This document shows positions 1 through 5,735 of a stretch of DNA of 5,735 nucleotides, piece by piece (positions within the stretch are counted from its first letter, which is position 1; each line of letters begins with the position of its first letter). A program made the position numbers and the translations under genes. Origin of the DNA: an uncultured Bacteroidales bacterium. Lineage in GTDB: Bacteria > Bacteroidota > Bacteroidia > Bacteroidales > Muribaculaceae. The stretch spans positions 1-5,735 of the forward strand of contig USIN01000125.1 in NCBI GenBank assembly GCA_900554715.1, written 5' to 3'. The notes under the pieces were generated by a model. The model did no database searches and was not told the DNA's origin. It saw only the letters and a program-made list of their open reading frames with translations.

Positions 1-121
1 AATAGAGCTCGGTGTATTTCGGCTTTTCGGCGGCTTTGCCGTTTTTGGGCGCCTGAGCGGCGCATCCCTGTGTGAAAGCGGCGGCAAGAAGTGCCGCCGC
101 CATTATTGATATATGTTTCAT
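1..121 (-). CDS. Exported or lipid-anchored protein, N-terminal fragment (function unknown)
   Basis: An open frame begins with ATG at 121-119 and runs off the left edge after 40 codons, so only the N-terminus is visible. It looks like a secretion signal: a short n-region with K2 and H3, an Ala/Leu-rich hydrophobic core (residues 7-16), then T-Q-G-C at 17-20, followed by a polar Lys/Ala/Pro-rich stretch ending Y-T-E-L-Y. Cys20 could be the lipidated cysteine of a lipoprotein, but Thr at -3 and Gln at -2 make a weak lipobox, so cleavage by signal peptidase I is an alternative. The start lies 15 bases after the murQ stop on the same strand, which suggests co-transcription with the MurNAc genes. 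An envelope protein involved in handling peptidoglycan fragments would fit the context, but nothing visible identifies the mature domain. A second ATG at codon 7 is a less likely start because it would remove the charged n-region. Confidence 0.72.
   Translation of the reverse strand, partial: MKHISIMAAALLAAAFTQGCAAQAPKNGKAAEKPKYTELY
78..100 (-). repeat. Perfect 9-bp GC-rich inverted repeat at the start of the exported-protein gene
   Basis: Positions 78-86 (GCGGCGGCA on the plus strand) are the exact reverse complement of 92-100, separated by a 5-base loop. In the transcript this would be a strong hairpin beginning about 20 bases after the start codon. It encodes the palindromic signal-peptide core A-A-A-L-L-A-A-A, so biased alanine codons alone could produce it. 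It is not followed by a run of U, so I do not call it a terminator. Confidence 0.5.
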
Positions 122-136
122 GTCGGATTAGCCTGA

Positions 137-964
137 TTAAGCTTCTTCTTTGATGCCGCGGTATGCGTCGATGGCTTTTTTGACTGAGCCGTGCATGAGC
201 AGCAGACGTTTGGCGTCGTCATATGACTGGCCGAGCTCTTCGACAATCATGCGGGTGCCGCGGTCGACGAGTTTGGCGTTTGTGAGCTGCATGTTCACCA
301 TCTTGTTGCCTTTGACGCGTCCCATCTGAATCATGACCGATGTGGTGATCATGTTGCAGATCATCTTCTGGCCTGTACCCGATTTCATGCGCGAGCTGCC
401 GGTGACATATTCGGGACCGACGATCATCTCGATAGCGATGTCGGCGGCGGCGCTGATGGGGGCGTCGGGGTTAGAGGTGATGGCGGCTGTCAGGATGCCG
501 TGGCGGCGGCATTCTTCGAGCGCGCCGATGACATAGGGTGTTGTACCCGATGCGGCGATGCCGATGACGGTGTCTTTATCGTTGATGTTGAATTCCTGAA
601 GGTCTTTCCAGCCCTGGTTGGTGTTGTCCTCGGCTGCCTCGACCGGATTGCGCAGGGCGGTGTCGCCGCCGGCGATGAGGCCGATGACCCATCCCGGGTC
701 CATGCCGAATGTCGGGGGGATCTCGGAGGCGTCGAGCACACCGAGGCGTCCTGATGTTCCGGCGCCCATGTAGAAGATGCGGCCGCCGCGTTTCATGCGG
801 CTGACAATTTCGGTGACGAGTTTCTCAATCTGGGGGATTGCTTTCTCGACTGCCAGTGCGACCTTTTTATCCTCGGTGTTGATGTCGTGGAGAATCTCGC
901 CGACAGATTTTTTTTCGAGGTCGTTATAGAGCGAAGGCTGTTCGCTGATTTTTACAAATGCCAT
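137..964 (-). CDS. murQ: N-acetylmuramic acid 6-phosphate etherase MurQ
   Basis: This cytoplasmic lyase/hydrolase cleaves the lactyl ether of MurNAc-6-phosphate to give GlcNAc-6-phosphate and D-lactate. The 275-residue protein aligns along its length with E. coli MurQ (298 residues) but has a shorter C-terminus. A SIS sugar-phosphate isomerase domain spans about residues 50-213. Visible signatures are the loop GAGTSGRLG (68-76), LDASE-PPT with Glu81 (equivalent to catalytic Glu83 of E. coli), VEAAED with Glu112 (equivalent to Glu114), GIAASGTTPYV (135-145) and the family motif GSSRMK (189-194). The ATG at 964-962 gives the expected N-terminus; no Shine-Dalgarno is evident, as is common in Bacteroidetes. 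It lies 45 bases after the kinase stop and 15 bases before the next start, so it is probably transcribed with both. The related GckR regulators share the SIS fold, but the intact catalytic glutamates and the context favour the etherase. Confidence 0.96.
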   Translation of the reverse strand: MAFVKISEQPSLYNDLEKKSVGEILHDINTEDKKVALAVEKAIPQIEKLVTEIVSRMKRGGRIFYMGAGTSGRLGVLDASEIPPTFGMDPGWVIGLIAGGDTALRNPVEAAEDNTNQGWKDLQEFNINDKDTVIGIAASGTTPYVIGALEECRRHGILTAAITSNPDAPISAAADIAIEMIVGPEYVTGSSRMKSGTGQKMICNMITTSVMIQMGRVKGNKMVNMQLTNAKLVDRGTRMIVEELGQSYDDAKRLLLMHGSVKKAIDAYRGIKEEA

Positions 965-1009
965 AGTCTTTTGTGTGATGATTGGTTTTGTTTGGGGAGG
1001 TTAATTATC

Positions 1010-1855
1010 TCAGGCCTCTGTGTGGAATTTTATCAGACCTTCCATCGGGCTCTTGATGATTGTGCCGATATGGCAGCCGCAGGCAGCGGCGGCGTCGGCG
1101 AGCACGTCTTTGTAATAGAAGGCAATCGAACCGATGAAGTTGACGTCGAGGTCTTTGTAGCCCTGATACTGGGCGATGTTGCGTACAAAGAACGATTTGA
1201 ACGAGTTGAGCACCAGATTGTATATCGCGGGTTCGGCGAGGTTTTCCTTGAGGAAGGGTGTAACCGAAGCAAGGAAACGGTTGCCCTGAGGCTCTTTGTA
1301 GACACGTTTGATGATTGTGAGACGGTCGAGGTCATACTGGGTGAGGAATTTGTCGCACAGGTGCTTGGGAAGCTGGTTCTTGAGCACGTCGCCGAGAAGC
1401 AGTTTGCCGAGCACTGCGCCGCTGCCTTCGTCGCCGAGGATATATCCCAGAGGCGAGACGTTGTCACAGATTTTTTCACCGTCGTAATAGCATGAGTTAG
1501 AGCCTGTGCCCATGATGCAGGCGATGCCGGGACGGCGGCCGCAGAGGGCGCGGGCGGCGGCAAGGAGGTCGGTGTGAACCTCGATTGTCTTTGCTCCGTG
1601 GATGTTTTTGGCGATAGCGCCGGCGACATTGCCGCAGACTTCGTCAGATATACAACCCGCTCCGTAGAAGTAGACAGCGTCGATGGTGTAATTGCCGAGT
1701 TCGGGCATCAGCTCGGTGGCGATGCGCAGGGCCATCTCTTCTTCTGTAAGCATCACGGCGTTCATGCCGCATGTAAACACTTGTTTTTCTACTTTTCCTT
1801 TATCGAGCAGACACCAGTCTATTTTAGTGCTGCCACAGTCAGCTATGAGTATCAT
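1010..1855 (-). CDS. murK: BadF/BadG-type amino-sugar kinase, probable MurNAc kinase MurK
   Basis: A cytoplasmic ATP-dependent sugar kinase of the ASKHA fold, 281 residues. The N-terminal phosphate-1 loop is DCGSTKIDW (6-14), the phosphate-2 loop is IMGTGSNS (114-121), the segment GDEGSG lies at 141-146, and the adenosine-side segment FIGSIAFYY lies at 240-248. Asp96 in HTDLLAA is the probable catalytic base, by analogy with the aspartate of human GlcNAc kinase. Family members phosphorylate GlcNAc, glucosamine or MurNAc, and sequence alone does not separate these. Position between the MurT-like transporter and murQ, as in Tannerella forsythia, points to MurNAc 6-phosphorylation, which would supply the MurQ substrate. 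Its ATG overlaps the transporter stop codon (ATGA), a sign of translational coupling. The protein is rich in cysteine (12 residues), with no recognisable metal-binding spacing. Confidence 0.85.
   Translation of the reverse strand: MILIADCGSTKIDWCLLDKGKVEKQVFTCGMNAVMLTEEEMALRIATELMPELGNYTIDAVYFYGAGCISDEVCGNVAGAIAKNIHGAKTIEVHTDLLAAARALCGRRPGIACIMGTGSNSCYYDGEKICDNVSPLGYILGDEGSGAVLGKLLLGDVLKNQLPKHLCDKFLTQYDLDRLTIIKRVYKEPQGNRFLASVTPFLKENLAEPAIYNLVLNSFKSFFVRNIAQYQGYKDLDVNFIGSIAFYYKDVLADAAAACGCHIGTIIKSPMEGLIKFHTEA
1852..1855 (-). other. ATGA stop/start overlap coupling murT and murK
   Basis: The murK start ATG (1855-1853) and the murT stop TGA (1854-1852) share two bases. The preceding 30 or so bases are almost entirely A/T and encode the murT tail Y-K-K-K-I-Y-I-K-I. 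The arrangement suggests that ribosomes finishing murT reinitiate on murK, keeping transporter and kinase in a fixed ratio. No Shine-Dalgarno is visible; a weakly structured A/U-rich leader is the usual substitute in Bacteroidetes. Confidence 0.85.
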
Positions 1856-3042
1856 ATCTTTATATATATTTTCTTTTTATATAAAATGTCTCCTATACAC
1901 CAGTTTAGTAAGACAAACAAAATTGCAAAACAGAGTGAGGCGAGAGTGGCGTTGTCGGCGCAGGCAGGCATAAGCACAGCCTGATAAATCCAGCCCTTGA
2001 GGGTGGTGATGCCTGATTCGACAGCAGCGTAAGGCACTTTAATCGCGCCTATGATGATGCTGAGAACGGCGCCGAGGCAGTACATGAACAGCGGGTTGAT
2101 GCCGAAAGCTTCGAAGAAGCGGCACCAGCGGCGATAGCCCTTGATGTCGATAATCCATATCAGCAGGCCGAGGAAGCTGGCAGCGAGACCGCAGGTCGTG
2201 AGCACGAATGTCGGCGACCAGATTTTTTTATTGATGGGAATACCGAAGTCGAGGAGAAAGCCACTGAATGTCAGAATTGTGCCGATTATAAAAAGTTTGT
2301 TGATGCGCAGATTGTTGTCTTTGGTGCCGACAATCAGACCGCCGCAGACAAAACCGATGAGCATGTGGGCTATCGACGGGAGGGTGCTCAGCAGTCCCTC
2401 GGGGTCGAATTTGAGTGATTCGCCTGCGACATGGTCGGTATACATGTGGTCGGGGCCGAGCACTGCGTTGTCGACGATTGCGATGACGTTGTTTGACGCA
2501 AACTCGAAGCCGTTGCCGACGAAGAGTATCACGGCATAGACGACAAGCATGCCGGCGATAAACCATGGCAGAGCTTTTTTACTCAGCGCCAGCGCTATCA
2601 GAGAGCCGAAGCCGTAGCAGATTGCCAGTCGCGGCATGACGCCGAGGATGCGGATATGGTCGAAGGTGAAGACCGCTTCAGCCAGTGCTTTGCCCGAGGT
2701 GATGCCGCGAAGGAACATACCGAACCATGCTATGGCAAGGCCGATGGCAAAGATAACTACCGTGCGGCGGCATATCTTCCACAATGTCGCGCCTGAAAAC
2801 TTGAAATCATATTTTCGGAGAGAGAAATAAGTCGAGATTCCCATTATATACATAAAGAACGGGAATACAAGGTCGGTCGGCGTCAGTCCGTGCCATTCGG
2901 CGTGAGCCAGCGGGGCGTAGATATGTCCCCATGATCCCGGATTATTGACAAGGATCATGCCAGCGATAGTGATGCCCCTGAGAATATCGAGGGCGAGCAG
3001 GCGCTGTGGACGTTTGGCCGTTGTCTGTTGTTTGTCTGACAT
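1852..3042 (-). CDS. murT: Polytopic membrane protein of the HGSNAT/NagX/DUF5009 family, probable MurNAc transporter MurT
   Basis: An inner-membrane protein of 396 residues with about 10-11 predicted membrane segments, near residues 16-34, 56-74, 92-110, 131-153, 158-176, 219-239, 248-268, 277-299, 313-335 and 365-387, with a possible further one around 350. The N-terminus carries the family signature R-L-x-x-L-D-I-L-R-G (14-23), then HAEWHGLTPTDLVFP (47-61), which matches human heparan-alpha-glucosaminide N-acetyltransferase around its active-site histidine; the equivalent here is His47. A lysine-rich C-terminus would face the cytoplasm. Relatives include NagX-type proteins and the Tannerella MurT, which together with its kinase lets E. 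coli take up MurNAc without a PTS. The identical order murT-murK-murQ supports a transport role, but membrane-bound acetyl transfer to an amino sugar remains possible. The start lies 36 bases after the upstream stop, behind an A/T-rich leader. Confidence 0.82.
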   Translation of the reverse strand: MSDKQQTTAKRPQRLLALDILRGITIAGMILVNNPGSWGHIYAPLAHAEWHGLTPTDLVFPFFMYIMGISTYFSLRKYDFKFSGATLWKICRRTVVIFAIGLAIAWFGMFLRGITSGKALAEAVFTFDHIRILGVMPRLAICYGFGSLIALALSKKALPWFIAGMLVVYAVILFVGNGFEFASNNVIAIVDNAVLGPDHMYTDHVAGESLKFDPEGLLSTLPSIAHMLIGFVCGGLIVGTKDNNLRINKLFIIGTILTFSGFLLDFGIPINKKIWSPTFVLTTCGLAASFLGLLIWIIDIKGYRRWCRFFEAFGINPLFMYCLGAVLSIIIGAIKVPYAAVESGITTLKGWIYQAVLMPACADNATLASLCFAILFVLLNWCIGDILYKKKIYIKI

Positions 3043-3078
3043 AAAATCGATTAAATGTGATAGAGTTGGTTTTGTAGT

Positions 3079-5735
3079 TTATTTTTTAGATGATGTGCAA
3101 CGGTCAACGAGATATGCGATTGATTTGTAATTTATGCCGCTGTTTGTCGTAAGACCGATTTCGCAGGTTCTCGAGTTTGAGTAGCCTTCGGTGACACGGG
3201 CTTCTTCAAGAGCCGGCCGCAGTTTGCGCAGTCCCCATTTGTTGAGCTCGGGACGGGTGAAGCCTTTGTCTCCGGCGAAGCCGCAGCAGCCGACTTCGGC
3301 CGGGACGGTCACGCCGGTGGCGCACATCGAGGCGAGGGTGACAATCTTGTCGGTCAGTCCCATCAGACGCGACGAGCAGGTGACATGGACGGCAACCGAA
3401 ATGTCCTCACGCGTGAAGTCGAGGTGCGGGGCAAGGAAATCGTGGATAAATTCGGCGCCCTCATAGAGGCGGATGCTCTTTATGTGATTCTTCATGCGGT
3501 GTAGGCAGGGGCTCTGGTCGCAGAATACCGGATATTTGCCGTTCTGCGAGGCTTTGAGGAGGGCGCGTTCGAGTTCGGCGGTCTTGCTGTCGGCGATGTC
3601 TGGCATTCCTTTGCTTTCCCAGATCATGCCGCAGCAGAGTTCCTTCATGTTCTCGGGGAATATGACTTCAAAGCCGGCTTTGTTGCAGAGCGACACCATG
3701 ACATCGACCAGCGGACGACGGTCGTCGTCGCCCTTGGCCGGTGTTACGCCCATAGTGCGGTTGATGCACGAAGGGAAGTAAACGACTTTCAGCGGTTCTG
3801 ACGGCTGTTCTTTTTTCTTGAAGCTGTAAGGTTTGGGTAGCGACGCTGTCCACAGCGGCACACCGATTTTGTGGAGACCGCGGCCTATGGAGTTGACTGC
3901 ATTGCCGCCAATGACAGAGCGGGCAAGGTCTGCGGCGCCGAGGGCGAGGCGCAGGCCGCTCTCGACGGTCGGGAGTTTGTCGGCACACCATTTGCCGAGG
4001 TTGTATCCTGCTGACCCGGAGGGGAGCGCTTTCTCGCGCAGATGGTGGATGAGCTCGGCGGTGTTGATTTTCATCGGGCATGAGGTGCTGCAGAGTCCGT
4101 CACCGGCGCATGTCTCGCAGCCGTAGTAGACGAATGCGTCCTTGAGGCGTTTGAGGCGCTCCGGGTCTTCGCCGGACTCTGTCAGGCGTGATATCTCGCG
4201 GCTGACGATGATGCGCTGTCGTGCCGAGAGCGTGAGGCCGCAGCTTACGCAGTTGATTTCGCAGAAGCCGCACTCGATACAGCGGTCGACATCGGGGTCG
4301 GTCAGGGGCAGAGGTTTCAGATTTTTGATATAACACTCCTGGTCGTCGTTGAAGATGACACCGCGGTTGAGTATGTTCTCAGGGTCGAACGCGCGTTTGA
4401 CGCGGCGCATTATCTCCCAGGCTTTGTCGCCCCATTCGGCGCGGACAAAGGGAGCCATGTTGCGGCCGGTGCCGTGCTCGGCCTTCAATGAGCCGTGGAA
4501 GCGGTCGACAACGAGGCGTTCGATGTCAACCATCAGTTTGCGGTAGCGGTCGATGTCGGCCTGAGTCTTGAATGACTGGGCTATGACGAAATGATAGTTG
4601 CCTTCGAGGGCGTGGCCGTATATACAGGCATCGTCATAGCCGGCGTCTTCGAGCAGTTTTGCTAGGGCCACGGTGGCTTCGGGCAGGTCTTCGATGTGGA
4701 AGGCTATGTCTTCGATCAGAGCCGTCGTGCCGAGGGGGCGTGTGCCGCCGACTGTGGGGAATACGCCCGAACGTATCTGCCACCATTTGGAAGTGACGGC
4801 CGGATCTGATGAGAATTCGGCGGGTTTGAAGAGCTTGAATCCGTTGATGACTCCGAGTGTCGTATCGATATTCGATTTAAGCTCGGCTTCGCTGTCTCCT
4901 TTGACTTCGATGAGCAGGGCTGTAAGGCCTTTGCCGGTGGTGTCGTTGACAGATTCGAGCGACTTGCGGTCGAGCATCTCGCAGCTGTAGACGGGAGCTG
5001 ATTTGCGCATGGCGACGACCGCGCGGCAGGATTCGGCCATGTCGTCGAAATATACCATGGCCGATGCGCCGTAAGGGTAGAGATGAGAGGTGGCGACAGT
5101 GACTTCGCTGAGGAAAGCGAGGGTGCCTTCGCTGCCGACCATCAGATGCGCGATGATTTCGAATGGAGATTCGAACGCAACGAACGGACGGATATTCAGA
5201 CCCGTGACGTTCTTGATCGAGTATTTGTATTTTATCAGGTCTGACAGTTCATTGTCGGCTCTGACGGCGTCGCGGATGGCGACAATCTCGTCGATGAGCG
5301 CGCGATGGGTCTGCTCGAAGTCGTGGCATGATTTCTCGTCGGCTGTGTCGAGTACGGTGCCGTCGGCGAAGACTATTCTGACAGACTTGAGCACACGGTC
5401 GCTGTTGGCGTGGACGCCGCAACTCATGCCCGAGGCATTGTTCATGACGATACCGCCTATCATGGCCGAATTCTTCGATGCAGGGTCAGGACCGAAAATC
5501 TTGCCGTAGGGAGCAAGCAGCATGTTGGCGCGGAGACCGGTCAGGCCGGGCTGGAAACGCGCTGTCTTGCCGTCGGGCGATATCGAATATTTCTCCCAGT
5601 TCTTACCGGCGACAATCAGTATCGAGTCTGTTATCGACTGACCGGAAAGACTTGTTCCCGCGGCTCTGAAAGTCACGGGAAGCCGGTGGCGCGAGGCGGC
5701 CGCAAGCAACTGCGACACTTCGGCCTCGCCGGCCG
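3079..5735 (-). CDS. FAD/iron-sulfur D-2-hydroxyacid dehydrogenase, probable D-lactate dehydrogenase (5' end outside window)
   Basis: A GlcD-like flavin half fused to a GlcF-like iron-sulfur half, as in Dld-II and YdiJ. It probably oxidises D-lactate to pyruvate and passes electrons to the respiratory chain. Residues are numbered from the GTG codon at 5718. The FAD-binding domain (1 to about 210) shows RAAGTSLSGQ (18-27), GPDPASKNSAMIGG (76-89) and VGSEGTLAF (194-202). The FAD-oxidase C-terminal domain (about 215-455) shows GHALEGNYHF (368-377) and EHGTGRN (414-420). Cluster cysteines follow at 480, 483, 486 and 490, and at 534, 537, 543 and 547, then two cysteine-rich CCG domains with CCG at 695-697 and 811-813. 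The frame stays open upstream of the GTG to the window edge (A-G-E-A-E before that valine), so the gene is partial, lacking perhaps 50 residues. Glycolate or D-2-hydroxyglutarate are alternative substrates; the murQ context favours D-lactate. Confidence 0.9.
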   Translation of the reverse strand, partial: AGEAEVSQLLAAASRHRLPVTFRAAGTSLSGQSITDSILIVAGKNWEKYSISPDGKTARFQPGLTGLRANMLLAPYGKIFGPDPASKNSAMIGGIVMNNASGMSCGVHANSDRVLKSVRIVFADGTVLDTADEKSCHDFEQTHRALIDEIVAIRDAVRADNELSDLIKYKYSIKNVTGLNIRPFVAFESPFEIIAHLMVGSEGTLAFLSEVTVATSHLYPYGASAMVYFDDMAESCRAVVAMRKSAPVYSCEMLDRKSLESVNDTTGKGLTALLIEVKGDSEAELKSNIDTTLGVINGFKLFKPAEFSSDPAVTSKWWQIRSGVFPTVGGTRPLGTTALIEDIAFHIEDLPEATVALAKLLEDAGYDDACIYGHALEGNYHFVIAQSFKTQADIDRYRKLMVDIERLVVDRFHGSLKAEHGTGRNMAPFVRAEWGDKAWEIMRRVKRAFDPENILNRGVIFNDDQECYIKNLKPLPLTDPDVDRCIECGFCEINCVSCGLTLSARQRIIVSREISRLTESGEDPERLKRLKDAFVYYGCETCAGDGLCSTSCPMKINTAELIHHLREKALPSGSAGYNLGKWCADKLPTVESGLRLALGAADLARSVIGGNAVNSIGRGLHKIGVPLWTASLPKPYSFKKKEQPSEPLKVVYFPSCINRTMGVTPAKGDDDRRPLVDVMVSLCNKAGFEVIFPENMKELCCGMIWESKGMPDIADSKTAELERALLKASQNGKYPVFCDQSPCLHRMKNHIKSIRLYEGAEFIHDFLAPHLDFTREDISVAVHVTCSSRLMGLTDKIVTLASMCATGVTVPAEVGCCGFAGDKGFTRPELNKWGLRKLRPALEEARVTEGYSNSRTCEIGLTTNSGINYKSIAYLVDRCTSSKK

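Noticed and set aside
78..100. The 9-bp hairpin as a rho-independent terminator for the operon
   Set aside because: It lies inside a coding sequence and, in the direction of transcription, is followed by TTTCACAC rather than a run of T.
965..1009. Separate promoter for murQ in the 45-base gap after murK
   Set aside because: No Bacteroides-type -7 element and no hairpin are visible. The gap reads as an unstructured A-rich leader within an operon.
887..1495. 202-codon open frame on the plus strand opposite murK and the start of murQ
   Set aside because: It lies antisense to two well-supported genes and has no recognisable motifs. Its composition is what the reverse strand of a GC-rich gene gives.
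1574..1984. 136-codon plus-strand open frame opposite the murK start and murT end
   Set aside because: Antisense shadow; its translation shows no domain, and it spans the boundary of two real genes.
3043..3078. Promoter or terminator between the lactate dehydrogenase and murT
   Set aside because: I found no TAnnTTTG -7 element and no stem followed by U residues. Only a short AATCGATT palindrome is present, which is too small to matter. A promoter inside the upstream gene cannot be excluded.
5090..5509. 139-codon plus-strand open frame opposite the FAD-binding domain
   Set aside because: The opposite strand has clear conserved family motifs throughout; the Ser/Arg-rich translation is typical of a shadow frame.
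5716..5718. GTG as the start codon of the lactate dehydrogenase gene
   Set aside because: The frame stays open to the window edge with family-like residues (A-G-E-A-E) before this valine, and the FAD-binding domain normally begins several dozen residues earlier. It is an internal codon of a truncated gene.

Overview
The window is a single, tightly packed, minus-strand gene cluster, read from high to low coordinates. I infer a member of the Bacteroidales. All genes lie on one strand with gaps of 15 to 45 bases, start codons are preceded by A/T-rich leaders without a clear Shine-Dalgarno sequence, and the gene order transporter-kinase-murQ matches the N-acetylmuramic acid (MurNAc) uptake locus known from Tannerella forsythia. 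The fairly GC-rich coding sequence would fit a gut lineage such as Muribaculaceae, but that finer placement is a guess.

Layout in transcription order: (1) 5735-3079, the 3' part of a large flavin plus iron-sulfur 2-hydroxyacid oxidoreductase, most likely a respiratory D-lactate dehydrogenase, with its true start outside the window; (2) 3042-1852, a polytopic membrane protein of the HGSNAT/NagX/DUF5009 family, corresponding to the MurNAc transporter MurT; (3) 1855-1010, a BadF/BadG-type sugar kinase corresponding to MurK, whose start overlaps the end of murT by ATGA; (4) 964-137, MurQ, the MurNAc-6-phosphate etherase; (5) 121-1, the first 40 codons of an exported or lipid-anchored protein that I do not recognise. 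No gene-free stretch exceeds 45 bases, and I see no tRNA, rRNA, mobile element, CRISPR array or convincing terminator.

The genes form a coherent pathway. MurT would bring MurNAc, released from cell-wall turnover or from other bacteria, across the inner membrane. MurK would phosphorylate it, and MurQ would cleave the lactyl ether to GlcNAc-6-phosphate and D-lactate. The upstream enzyme could oxidise that D-lactate to pyruvate and pass the electrons onward. The most interesting point is this pairing of a D-lactate oxidase with murTKQ, which would use both halves of MurNAc from one transcription unit. A second is that the transporter keeps the histidine that is catalytic in the acetyltransferases of its family.
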